From the NCBI RefSeq assembly GCF_014306135.1, contig NZ_JACRWD010000001.1:310001-374000 (forward strand): a DNA stretch of 64,000 bases. Direction: 5' to 3'. The translations under genes and the position numbers were made by a program. The stretch is from Paraclostridium hominis. GTDB taxonomy: Bacteria > Bacillota > Clostridia > Peptostreptococcales > Peptostreptococcaceae. Below are positions 7,681 through 16,718 of this stretch, piece after piece (the first letter of the stretch is position 1; each line of letters begins with the position of its first letter). The notes under the pieces were generated by a model. It had not been told where the DNA came from, ran no database searches, and saw nothing but the letters and a program-made list of their open reading frames with translations.

Positions 7681-9208
7681 TCTAAATAGCAACTATAATT
7701 TAGCTATACAAAATAATTTAAAAGCTATGATATGGATAAAAGACATAAATGGTAGATATATAAAAGTTAATAAAAACTTTGAAGAAATGACTGGCATATG
7801 TAAGTCTGAAATAATAGGAAAAAAAGATTCTCAAATCAATGTTAATAATGAATTTAAATACATTGAGGAATATGAAAAGCTTGTGCTAAATAAAATGAGA
7901 AGTAGTATTGAAAAGGTTATTTTTGAAGATAATGAATGGGTTAGCATGTTTATACATCCTATGATTGACGAAGATAAAAATATTATAGGAACTTATGGAT
8001 TTAAAGTTTATGACTATGTAAATTCAAAAACTGCTATAGGTATAGAAAATAGAAATAAAATGTTAGAGATAATCGTTGATAATTTGCAAATACCAATATT
8101 TTATAAAGATATTCAAGGTGTATATTTATATTGTAATGAAGCTTTTGGTGAGTTACTAGAATTAGATAGACATAAAATTATCGGTAAAAAAGATTATGAT
8201 TTAAACATAGATGAAGAAAAAGTAGATATATATAGACAGTCTGACAACAAAGTTATAAAATATAAGGTAACTACATTAACTGAAGATTATATGGAAAGAA
8301 GTAAAGGTGATAAATTTATAGAAGTTACAAAAGTGCCTTTATGGGATTATAAAAAAGAAGTTATAGGTATTATTGGAATTGTAATCGATTTAACTGAGAA
8401 AAAAGCTACAGAAAGAGAACTAGAAAAACTTAGGTTGGATTTTTTCTCAAATTTGACTCATGAGTTTAGAACTCCATTAAATTTAATATTTTCATCAGTA
8501 CAATTAATTGATCAAAGTATAACTAAAATAAAATCTGGAGATATAAGTGTATTGATGAGATATTTGAATATAATAGAGCAAAATGGAATGAGACTTTTAA
8601 AGTTAGTAAATAACTTAATTGATTCAACACGAATTGATTCAGGATGCTTAGATTATAACCCAGAAAATCGAGATATAGTAAATTTTGTTGAAAATATTTG
8701 TGATTCAGTTGTTGAGTTTAGCAAATTACAACATATAGAACTTATATTTGATACAGATGAAGAAGAAAAAATAATATCTTTTGATAGTGATAAAATGGAG
8801 CGTATAATACTAAATTTATTATCTAACGCCATAAAATATAATAAAGATACTGGAAAAATCGATGTGAAAATAAAATGTAATAATGATTATATTGATATAA
8901 GTGTTATAGATACTGGCATAGGTATACCGAATGATAAAATAAATGATGTATTTGAAAAATTTAAGCAAGTAGATAATAGATTAACAAAAATAAGTGAAGG
9001 TAGTGGAATAGGCCTATCAATAGTCAAATCTTTAGTAGCATTACATGAAGGAACAATAATTGTACGTAGTAAAGTTGGAGTAGGAACTGAATTTAAAGTT
9101 AGAATACCTAATAAAACAATAATTCAAGATGAAAACATAAATTCTATTATAAATGAATCTATAGATATGAATAAAAAAATTCAAATTGAGTTTTCTGATA
9201 TATATTAA
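7643..9208 (+). pseudogene. Second orphan histidine kinase, PAS-PAS-HisKA-HATPase, 5' part in another frame
   Basis: Main part of the second kinase. Two PAS domains (KAMIWIKDINGRYIKVN... and QIPIFYKDIQGVYLYCN...) precede a HisKA domain with FFSNLTHEFRTPLN and a HATPase domain with N box (LNLLSNAIKYN), G1 (DTGIGIP), F (FEKFKQV) and G2 (GEGSGIGLSIVKSL). It ends IEFSDIY like its neighbour at 6097. There is no ribosome site before the nominal ATG at 7643 or the one at 7661, and the missing N-terminal domain is encoded in the previous frame, so it is probably not translated from here. If the T7 tract is variable the kinase could be phase-variable; otherwise the gene is inactivated or mis-sequenced. 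Confidence 0.65.
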
Positions 9209-9210
9209 AA

Positions 9211-9246
9211 ATATAGCCCTTACTTTAGTAAGGGCTATATTTTTAA
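9211..9246. terminator. Bidirectional terminator
   Basis: Inverted repeat ATATAGCCCTTACT / AGTAAGGGCTATAT (9211-9240) with flanking A and T tracts, between two convergent genes; the stop codon of the minus-strand gene falls inside the stem. Confidence 0.9.
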
Positions 9247-9783
9247 TTCTAACAACATGTACAGATTGTAAAGTATTAGATTTACTGAGATAAATTTTAT
9301 AATTTTATAAACATGTCTTTCACCTTTTGAGCTAGTTTTAAGTCTTGAAAGTTTTAAATTAAAACCTAAAGGAAAAAATAAATCTACTCCTTCATAAGTA
9401 AAAGCATCTAATATTATATGGGAAATATATCCTATTAGGATTCCATAAGAAATACAAATCAATATAATATTATTTTCGCCTATTGAAATTATTAGTTTTA
9501 GAAACTCTAACAAAATTAATAAAAATAAAAGACTGTGAGTGAAGCCTCTATGTTTACATCTTTTTGATATAAATTTTGATAGATAAGGCCATTTTTTACT
9601 TATGTATGACTTTCTAGTATCTAAATCAGGAAGTAATGATCCTAGATTAGCAGATTGAAAACAAATTGCAAAAAGTATTAATTTATATAAAATACTATAA
9701 CCATTTAAATACATACTATTAAATTTGAAAAATGTTAATGCTATAAATAGATACCCTCCAGATGAATGTGTTTCTTTTGTCAT
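9235..9783 (-). CDS. YdjM/DUF457-type membrane metal-dependent hydrolase
   Basis: A 182-residue membrane protein. It shows the family pattern: GSLLPDLDTRKS with paired acidic residues, CKHRGFTHSL with the HRGxTHS metal-binding motif, and SHIILDAFTYEGVDLFFPL with the H-x-x-x-D-x-F-T-x-x-G signature. Hydrophobic helices lie near residues 7-45, 85-105 and 115-140. These proteins are named LexA-regulated inner-membrane hydrolases after E. coli YdjM, but no activity is established. The ATG follows AAAGGG. It is transcribed alone, convergent with the kinases. Confidence 0.8.
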   Translation of the reverse strand: MTKETHSSGGYLFIALTFFKFNSMYLNGYSILYKLILFAICFQSANLGSLLPDLDTRKSYISKKWPYLSKFISKRCKHRGFTHSLLFLLILLEFLKLIISIGENNIILICISYGILIGYISHIILDAFTYEGVDLFFPLGFNLKLSRLKTSSKGERHVYKIIKFISVNLILYNLYMLLELKI

Positions 9784-9969
9784 TAAAATACCCTTTCTAA
9801 TAATTGGTTATTAAATTTTATTATATATTAAAAAAAATAAATATGGAATCGAACAAAGTTAAAATATTTTTATAAAAAATAAAAAATAAAGAATTTTACA
9901 TATTGTATACAATTTAAAAAAGTTAGATTTAGTAGTATAATATATATGACTAAAAAAGGAGGTCTTTAG

Positions 9970-11538
9970 ATGGATAAAGAAAGAACTTGTAATTTATTAA
10001 GGCATACTAAAAACTTAAAATTTAAACTTATACTAGAAAGTGCAATAATAGGAGCTTTAGTTGGATTAACTATAGTACTTCATAGAATACTGTTAAAGAA
10101 ACTATCGGCTATTTTTATTGCGTTTTATAGTTATAGTAAAGGTAATATACTAAGTACAGGTTTAGTGTTTGGAGTTTTAATAATAAGTGGTTATTTAGTT
10201 GCTTTAATGCTTAAAAAAGAACCTATGATAGGTGGAAGTGGTATACCACAAGTTGAAGGTATATTGATGCAAAAGCTAAAAGGAAACTGGTTTGGAATTT
10301 TGATCAATAAATTCGTAGGTGGACTTATAGCTTTAGGAGCAGGTTTATCTCTTGGCAGAGAGGGCCCATCTGTGCAAATGGGAGCTAGTATTGGAGAAGG
10401 TTTTGCCAAGATTTTTAAAAGAGTTAGCGTAGAAGAAAAGTATTTAATAACTAGTGGAGCAAGTGCTGGTTTAGCTGCAGCGTTTAATGCACCTATATCT
10501 GGAGTGATGTTTGCATTAGAAGAAGTTCATAAAAACTTTTCGCCATTAGTTTTACTATCTGTAATGTCATCTGCATTAATGTCAGACTTTGTTACTAAAA
10601 ATATTTTAGGAATTGGAAAGTCTCTTAGTTTCGTTGGGGTTAAGCCAATGGATTTAAAATATTATTGGCTTTTAATAATATTAGGAATAGCAGTAGGAAT
10701 AAGTGGTGTTATATTTAATAGTGGTATTTTAAAAACTCAATCAATGTTTAAAAAATCTAAATTAAGCACAGAAATAAAAGTCATAATCCCATTTTTAATA
10801 ACTGGATTTATAGGATTGACAGCACCTATATTATTAGGGGGAGGACATGAACTTATAATGTCTTTAGGGAATGATTCAATAACATTAAAGATGCTATTAT
10901 TATTTTTATTTGTTAAATTTATATTTACATTTGTTTGTTTTGGGTCTGGAGTTCCAGGAGGTATATTTTTTCCATTATTAGTTTTAGGTTCATTAATAGG
11001 TAATATATTTGGAATAGTGGCAACAAATGTTTTTGATATTCCAAGCATGTATATATTAAACTTTATAATACTTGCTATGGCAGGACATTTTGCATCTATT
11101 GTAAAAGCACCTATAACAGGAATTATATTAATTTGTGAAATGACAGGGAGTTTTGATCATCTTCTTGCTTTAGCTATAGTGTGTGTAGTTTCGTATATAA
11201 CATCAGATTTACTTAAATCTGAACCTATATATGAAAGTCTTCTTCATAGATGGATAGAAAAAGATTCTCATAAATTTACACCAAGTCAAGTTAGAAAGAG
11301 CCTTATGGAAGTTGTAGTTCAATTAGGATGTGAAATAGATCATAAACAAATAAAAGATATAACTTGGCCAGAAAACTGTTTAATAGTTTCTATTACAAGA
11401 GGTGGAAAAGAAATAATACCAAGAGGAAACACAACATTAATAGGTGGAGATTATTTAACTATAATGGCAAATGAAGAAAATGCAGCTTGTGCATTAGATT
11501 ATGTAACGAGCTTAACATCTAATATAAAATTATTATAG
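9970..11538 (+). CDS. ClC-type chloride/proton antiporter with RCK_C (TrkA-C) domain
   Basis: A 522-residue membrane protein. The anion-pathway motifs are present: GSGIP (89-93), GREGP (129-133, gating Glu131) and GVPGGIFFPL. The internal proton-transfer glutamate of exchangers is kept as the Glu184/Glu185 pair (MFALEEVH), so an H+/Cl- exchanger rather than a passive channel is expected. The last 80 residues form a TrkA-C-like regulatory domain ending in GGDYLTIMANEE. Start follows AAAGGAGGT. Such proteins serve acid resistance or anion homeostasis. The downstream spoVB-like gene begins 73 bases later without an evident terminator. Confidence 0.9.
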   Translation: MDKERTCNLLRHTKNLKFKLILESAIIGALVGLTIVLHRILLKKLSAIFIAFYSYSKGNILSTGLVFGVLIISGYLVALMLKKEPMIGGSGIPQVEGILMQKLKGNWFGILINKFVGGLIALGAGLSLGREGPSVQMGASIGEGFAKIFKRVSVEEKYLITSGASAGLAAAFNAPISGVMFALEEVHKNFSPLVLLSVMSSALMSDFVTKNILGIGKSLSFVGVKPMDLKYYWLLIILGIAVGISGVIFNSGILKTQSMFKKSKLSTEIKVIIPFLITGFIGLTAPILLGGGHELIMSLGNDSITLKMLLLFLFVKFIFTFVCFGSGVPGGIFFPLLVLGSLIGNIFGIVATNVFDIPSMYILNFIILAMAGHFASIVKAPITGIILICEMTGSFDHLLALAIVCVVSYITSDLLKSEPIYESLLHRWIEKDSHKFTPSQVRKSLMEVVVQLGCEIDHKQIKDITWPENCLIVSITRGGKEIIPRGNTTLIGGDYLTIMANEENAACALDYVTSLTSNIKLL

Positions 11539-11611
11539 AATTTTATCTCTAAAAATCACATATATATTAAAAATGTATAAGGTACAAATTTAGTATATGA
11601 TGGGTGATTAG

Positions 11612-13171
11612 ATGAGAAGAAAAAAACTTATAATAAATGCTATAATAATGACTTTTTCTACAATTATTTTTGGATTTGTCTCTATGTATTTTAGGGTGTA
11701 TTTATCCAAAAAAATAGGTGCTGAAGGAATGGGATTGTATCAACTTATAATGTCTGTATATATTATGGCAATTACATTTTCAAGTGCAGGAATTAGAATA
11801 GCAATTACCAGACTTGTAGCAGAACAAGTAGGAAGGGGAAATAAAAATTCTATAAGGTCAATAGTAAATAAAGGATGTATATACAGTTTGTTTTTTAGTT
11901 TAATTACATCTTTGGTACTTTTTTATGGGTCTGAATATATAGGTATAGTATTACTAAAAGATGAAAGATCTATTACATCTTTAAAAATACTATCCTATAG
12001 TCTACCATTTATAGGAATATCTTCTTGTTTGAGTGGTTATTTTTATGGAGCTAGGGAAGTAATAAAGTCAGTTTCAACAGAAATAATAGAACAATTAATA
12101 ATGATGTCTATTGTAGTTGCATCGATAAATATATTTTTAGATACTAATATAGAAAAAATATGTGCTTTAATTTGTGTTGGTATGGCTTTAGGGCAAATAA
12201 TATCTTGTATATACGCATATATATTGTGTACATTTAAAACAAGAACCTTAAATAGAACAGTAACCTATGGTAATTATGATGAATGTAGAATTATTGATAT
12301 CACTAAGATTGCACTTCCTATAGCATCAAGTTCATATATACAAAGTGGACTTAGAACTATAGAGGATATATTAATACCAAATGCCCTTAGAATGTCAGGT
12401 ACTTCTGTAGCAACATCTTTATCTATATTTGGCATGATAAAAGGAATGGCTTTACCTATAATTAATTTTCCAGCAGTATTTTTAAGCTCTTTTGCAACTT
12501 TAATAATACCTGAAATATCAGAAGCATATTCCCTTAATCGAAATAAAATGGTTAATTTTATTATTTCAAACGTATTTAGAATAACTTTTATAATATCTAT
12601 ATTTGCATCAGGAGTATTCATAGCATTTTCTGATGAAATTGGATGGATTATATATAATAACAATGAGATAGGTACAATAATAAAAATTTTAGCACCTGTA
12701 ATTCCTATAATGTATTTAGAACGTATTATGGATGGAATATTAAATTCTTTAAATAAACAGGTAACACTTTTAAAAATTAATTTAGTTGATATGATAATTA
12801 GGATACTTATAATATATTTTATAATACCTACAAGGGGAATTGAAGGCTTTATAATAGTTATATTTACTAGTAATATTTTAAACTTTGTACTTAATATGAT
12901 TAATGTTTTAAAATCAACTAAATTAGAATTTAAGTTGTTTAGCTGGGTTTTAAAACCTATTATATGTGTAAGTTTAGCTGTGATTTTATCTACATATTTA
13001 AGTGGTAACCTTGTAAATAAAATAATTATTTCTATGTTTATATATTTTATAATGTTAATTTTAACTAAGTGTATAAGAATTAAAGATTTTAATTGGGTAA
13101 TAGATAGCTTTAGATTGATAAGAGATATAAATGTAAATAGTATAAAACTATATAGTGATCGATACTTATAA
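11612..13171 (+). CDS. spoVB: SpoVB-like MOP-superfamily lipid flippase
   Basis: A 519-residue protein with about 14 hydrophobic helices of the polysaccharide-export/flippase (MATE-like) fold. The N-terminus (RVYLSKKIGAEGMGLYQLIMSVY) and the SSAGIRIAITRLVAEQ segment are characteristic of the SpoVB group, which acts in cell-wall or cortex precursor transport during sporulation. Length matches B. subtilis SpoVB (about 518). MurJ-type flippases are related, so the exact paralogue is not certain; clostridia often have several copies. Ends at a hairpin terminator. Confidence 0.8.
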   Translation: MRRKKLIINAIIMTFSTIIFGFVSMYFRVYLSKKIGAEGMGLYQLIMSVYIMAITFSSAGIRIAITRLVAEQVGRGNKNSIRSIVNKGCIYSLFFSLITSLVLFYGSEYIGIVLLKDERSITSLKILSYSLPFIGISSCLSGYFYGAREVIKSVSTEIIEQLIMMSIVVASINIFLDTNIEKICALICVGMALGQIISCIYAYILCTFKTRTLNRTVTYGNYDECRIIDITKIALPIASSSYIQSGLRTIEDILIPNALRMSGTSVATSLSIFGMIKGMALPIINFPAVFLSSFATLIIPEISEAYSLNRNKMVNFIISNVFRITFIISIFASGVFIAFSDEIGWIIYNNNEIGTIIKILAPVIPIMYLERIMDGILNSLNKQVTLLKINLVDMIIRILIIYFIIPTRGIEGFIIVIFTSNILNFVLNMINVLKSTKLEFKLFSWVLKPIICVSLAVILSTYLSGNLVNKIIISMFIYFIMLILTKCIRIKDFNWVIDSFRLIRDINVNSIKLYSDRYL

Positions 13172-13180
13172 TTTAAATAA

Positions 13181-13230
13181 AAATATGAAAGTTTAATTTA
13201 GCATAAAAAATTAAGCTTTCATATTTTTTA
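13181..13230 (+). terminator. Intrinsic terminator after spoVB
   Basis: Hairpin with arms AATATGAAAGTTTAATT and AATTAAGCTTTCATATT (one mismatch) followed by T6. Confidence 0.8.
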
Positions 13231-13359
13231 TATATGTATTGATACAAGAGAGTTTATTTGATAAGATTAAAGTTAGAAAGACAAATCAACATCATATCAA
13301 TGACATTTTAAATACATCATAAATAAAGTTAAACTATTAAAAGCATGGGGGTCTTTATT

Positions 13360-14742
13360 ATGAGTAGAAAATACATAGCAGAACCATTTAAAATCAAAAT
13401 GGTAGAACCAATCAAGATGACAACAAAAGAAGAAAGAGAAGTAAAGATAGCAAATGCAAATTATAACTTATTTTCATTAAAAGCAGATGATGTGTACATA
13501 GACTTATTAACTGATAGTGGAACTGGTGCCATGAGTTCAAAACAATGGGCAGCAGTTATGCTAGGAGATGAGTCATATTCAGGGGCTAGTAGCTACTTTA
13601 AATTAGTAGATGCAGCTAAAGATATTTTTGGATATAAATACATACAACCAGTGCATCAAGGTAGAGCAGCGGAAAAGGTTTTAATTCCTTTATTTGCTGA
13701 AACTGGGAAATATGCAATTTCAAATATGCACTTTGATACAACTAGAGCACATGTTGAACTTACAGGAGCAAAAGCCGTAGACTGTGTAGTAGAAGAAGCG
13801 CTAGATACTGTAAAATATGCTCCATTTAAAGGAAATATGGATGTAGCTAGAATGGAAGCTCTTATAAAGGAATTTGGACCAGAAAATGTTGGAGTAATAA
13901 TAATGACTGTTACTAACAACACTGCTGGTGGGCAACCTGTATCTATGAAAAATATGAGAGAAACATATGAAGTTGCTAAAAAGTATAATATACCTGTACT
14001 TATAGATGCTGCTAGATATGCAGAAAATGCTTACTTTATAAAAACTCGTGAAGTTGGTTATGAAGATAAAACTATAAAAGAAATAGTTAGAGAAATGTTT
14101 AGTTACGGAGATATGATGACTATGAGTTCTAAAAAAGATGCCATAGTAAATATGGGAGGACTTATAGGAATTAAAGATGATGAAGAATTATATGATAATA
14201 TAAAAGCTCGTACAATATCTTTTGAAGGATTTGTATCTTATGGAGGTTTAGCAGGGCGTGACCTAGAAGCTTTAGCTGTTGGCTTATATGAAGGAATAGA
14301 TTACGATTATTTAAGATATCGTATAGGACAAATGGAATACATTGCAAATAGATTAGATGAAGCAGGAATAGCTTATCAATCTCCAGTTGGAGGCCATGCA
14401 ATATTTATAGATGCTAAAAAATTATTACCACATATACCATATTACCAATTCCCAGCACAAGCGTTAGCTATTGAGCTATACAAAGAAGCGGGAATAAGAT
14501 CTTGTGATATAGGTTCATATATGCTAGACAATGATCCAGTTACAGGTAAGCAACGTCAATCAGAACTTGAACTTACGAGACTTGCAGTCCCAAGAAGGGT
14601 ATATACACAAGCTCACTTAGATGTTATAGTAGATGCTTTAATCTCTATAAAAGAAAGAGCTAGTGAAATAAATGGATATGAAATAACTTGGCAACCTAAA
14701 GTTTTAAGACACTTTACATCAAAGCTTAAACCTATAAAATAA
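13360..14742 (+). CDS. tnaA: Tryptophanase
   Basis: PLP beta-eliminating lyase that splits tryptophan to indole, pyruvate and ammonia. The relative tyrosine phenol-lyase is excluded by two diagnostic sites: Asp126 in MHFDTT (Thr in TPL) and Ile in the IRSCDIGSYML segment (the phenol-binding Arg in TPL). PLP lysine lies in MSSKKD (258-259). YIDLLTDSGTGAMS, SYGGLAGRD and the C-terminal KVLRHFTSKLK are family hallmarks. GTG-rich sequence just upstream acts as the ribosome site (GGGGGT), so the ATG at 13360 is preferred over that at 13345; length is then 460, close to E. coli TnaA (471). No Trp-containing TnaC-like leader was found upstream, and no permease is adjacent. Confidence 0.88.
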   Translation: MSRKYIAEPFKIKMVEPIKMTTKEEREVKIANANYNLFSLKADDVYIDLLTDSGTGAMSSKQWAAVMLGDESYSGASSYFKLVDAAKDIFGYKYIQPVHQGRAAEKVLIPLFAETGKYAISNMHFDTTRAHVELTGAKAVDCVVEEALDTVKYAPFKGNMDVARMEALIKEFGPENVGVIIMTVTNNTAGGQPVSMKNMRETYEVAKKYNIPVLIDAARYAENAYFIKTREVGYEDKTIKEIVREMFSYGDMMTMSSKKDAIVNMGGLIGIKDDEELYDNIKARTISFEGFVSYGGLAGRDLEALAVGLYEGIDYDYLRYRIGQMEYIANRLDEAGIAYQSPVGGHAIFIDAKKLLPHIPYYQFPAQALAIELYKEAGIRSCDIGSYMLDNDPVTGKQRQSELELTRLAVPRRVYTQAHLDVIVDALISIKERASEINGYEITWQPKVLRHFTSKLKPIK

Positions 14743-14750
14743 AAAATTCT

Positions 14751-14785
14751 AAGCAAGCATAATTTATACTATGCTTGCTTTTATT
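14751..14785 (+). terminator. Intrinsic terminator after tnaA
   Basis: Perfect stem AAGCAAGCAT / ATGCTTGCTT (14751-14760, 14771-14780) followed by T-rich sequence. Confidence 0.9.
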
Positions 14786-14862
14786 AATTTTAGGGTAAAA
14801 ATCTATATAAGTAATAAAAATAATATATAATGAACTTATAAAACTTAATTGGAGATGATAAC

Positions 14863-16239
14863 GTGAAAACTTATATAGATATATTGGAAACTCAAAAAAG
14901 GTATTTAAATTCAGTTGGAACTATAAGTGTAGATTATAGAATAGAATCTTTAAAAGATTTAAAATTAACAATAAAAAAGTATGAAAAAGATATAATAGAT
15001 GCACTTTATAAAGACTTAGGAAAATCTGAATTTGAAAGTTACACAACAGAAGTTGGATTTATATATAGATCTATAAATCATGCTTTAAAAAATATAAAAA
15101 AATGGAATAAAGTCAAAAGAGTTAGAAATGATATAGCTCAGATACCAGGCAAATCTTATATATATAATTGTCCTTATGGTAGTGTTTTAATAATAGGACC
15201 TTATAATTATCCATTTCAATTAACTATAGAACCATTAATAGGAGCTATAGCAGGAGGAAACACAGCTGTCATTAAACCTTCAGAATTTACTCCAAGTGTA
15301 GAGATGATATTAGTTAAGATTATAAAAGAGTGTTTTCAAGCTAAATATGTAGATATTGTAATTGGGGATTATAATGTAAATAGTAAGTTATTAGATTTAA
15401 GTTTTGATTATATATTTTTTACAGGTAGTGTAAATGTTGGTGAGATTGTAATGGAAAAAGCGAGTAAACACCTAACTCCAATAACCTTAGAATTAGGTGG
15501 GAAATCTCCAACTATAGTAGATAAAACTGCAAAATTAGATGTAAGTGCAAAACGTATAGTTTGGGGGAAATTTACAAATGCAGGGCAAACTTGTGTAGCT
15601 CCAGATTATTTATTAGTTCATGAAGAAATTTACGATAAATTTATAGAGAAATTAAAGGATACTATAATTGATTTTTATGGAGAAAATATAAAAGAAAATA
15701 AAGAATTTGGACGTATAGTAAATGATCGCCATATGAATAGATTAAAAAATATAATAGATAAAGATCATGAAAAAATAGTATTTGGTGGAGATATAGACCT
15801 TGAAAAAAGATATATTTCACCAACTATAATAGCGGATGTTAACTATAATGATGCTATTATGGAAGATGAGATTTTTGGACCATTAATGCCAATAATAAAA
15901 TATAGTGATTTAGATGATATTAAGTTTTATTTAAATCTTTATAAAACTCCGCTAGCTTTATATGTATTTAGTGAAGATAAAGATTTTAGTGAATACATTA
16001 TGAGAAACTTTACTTTTGGTGGAGGTTGTATAAATGATACTATAACTCATGTTGCATCTACAAATTTACCTTTTGGTGGAGTTAAAACTTCTGGAATGGG
16101 AAGATATCACGGATATGATAGTTTTAAAACTTTTACTTATGAAAAAGGAATAGTAAAAAGAAATAGCAAAATAGATATAAAATTAATATTTCCACCATAC
16201 AAAGATAAATTAAAATTAATAAAAAAAGTTATGAAATAG
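14863..16239 (+). CDS. Aldehyde dehydrogenase, class 3 type
   Basis: NAD(P)-dependent oxidation of aldehydes to acids. The 458-residue length and lack of the long N-terminus fit the class 3 (fatty/aromatic aldehyde, YwdH-like) group. Catalytic residues visible: general base Glu in ELGGKSP, nucleophile Cys in NAGQTCVAPDY, NAD-site Asn in GPYNYPFQL, and EIFGPLMPI near the C-terminal third. GTG start behind TGGAGA. The last 30 residues are basic and hydrophobic, as in membrane-associated class 3 enzymes. Separate from tnaA by a terminator; substrate unknown. Confidence 0.9.
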   Translation: MKTYIDILETQKRYLNSVGTISVDYRIESLKDLKLTIKKYEKDIIDALYKDLGKSEFESYTTEVGFIYRSINHALKNIKKWNKVKRVRNDIAQIPGKSYIYNCPYGSVLIIGPYNYPFQLTIEPLIGAIAGGNTAVIKPSEFTPSVEMILVKIIKECFQAKYVDIVIGDYNVNSKLLDLSFDYIFFTGSVNVGEIVMEKASKHLTPITLELGGKSPTIVDKTAKLDVSAKRIVWGKFTNAGQTCVAPDYLLVHEEIYDKFIEKLKDTIIDFYGENIKENKEFGRIVNDRHMNRLKNIIDKDHEKIVFGGDIDLEKRYISPTIIADVNYNDAIMEDEIFGPLMPIIKYSDLDDIKFYLNLYKTPLALYVFSEDKDFSEYIMRNFTFGGGCINDTITHVASTNLPFGGVKTSGMGRYHGYDSFKTFTYEKGIVKRNSKIDIKLIFPPYKDKLKLIKKVMK

Positions 16240-16335
16240 ATTTATGAAAAAATTTACTGTATTTGTTTTTCAAATAAGAGAAAACTAAAAATGATTAATA
16301 AGTTAAATTAAAAATTTTAGTTGGAGGTGCTTATT

Positions 16336-16524
16336 TTGAAAAATAATTCATTTTTGAGTGGAGTAAAAGGATTTTTTAAAGAAATGTTTTATATGGAAAG
16401 TGAAAATACTAATACAGATAGAGAAAAGATAGTTGAAATTGATAAGTATGGAAATAAAACTACTTACTATAAAGCTGGAGCTGGACCTGATAAGCCAAAT
16501 GATATAAATGATATGTTTAAATAA
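16336..16524 (+). CDS. Small conserved-looking protein, function unknown
   Basis: A 62-residue protein starting at TTG seven bases after TTGGAGGTG, a strong ribosome site. It has an amphipathic, partly hydrophobic N-terminus (SFLSGVKGFFKEMFYM) and a hydrophilic tail with EIDKYGNKTTYYKAGAGPDKPND. The strong ribosome site and its own terminator support it as a real gene. I do not recognise a family. Confidence 0.65.
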   Translation: MKNNSFLSGVKGFFKEMFYMESENTNTDREKIVEIDKYGNKTTYYKAGAGPDKPNDINDMFK

Positions 16525-16537
16525 ATTTTTATTAATG

Positions 16538-16567
16538 AAAAAACCTTAGTTTATACTAAGGTTTTTT
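16538..16567 (+). terminator. Intrinsic terminator after small gene
   Basis: Stem AAAACCTTAGT / ACTAAGGTTTT with a 4-base loop and T tract. Confidence 0.9.
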
Positions 16568-16718
16568 ATTTTTATATCATAAATTATATGAAAAAACAAA
16601 AAAAATACATAATTTGTATAGATTGATCGTATAGGATAACATAAAACATATCACATTCAATTGTTTTCATTAGTAAAATAGAGTAAGGGCTTTTTATATA
16701 AGAGGGGTGAAATTTCAC

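Noticed and set aside
13231..13359. TnaC-like leader peptide before tnaA
   Set aside because: No short open frame with a Trp codon exists; TGG does not occur in this stretch.
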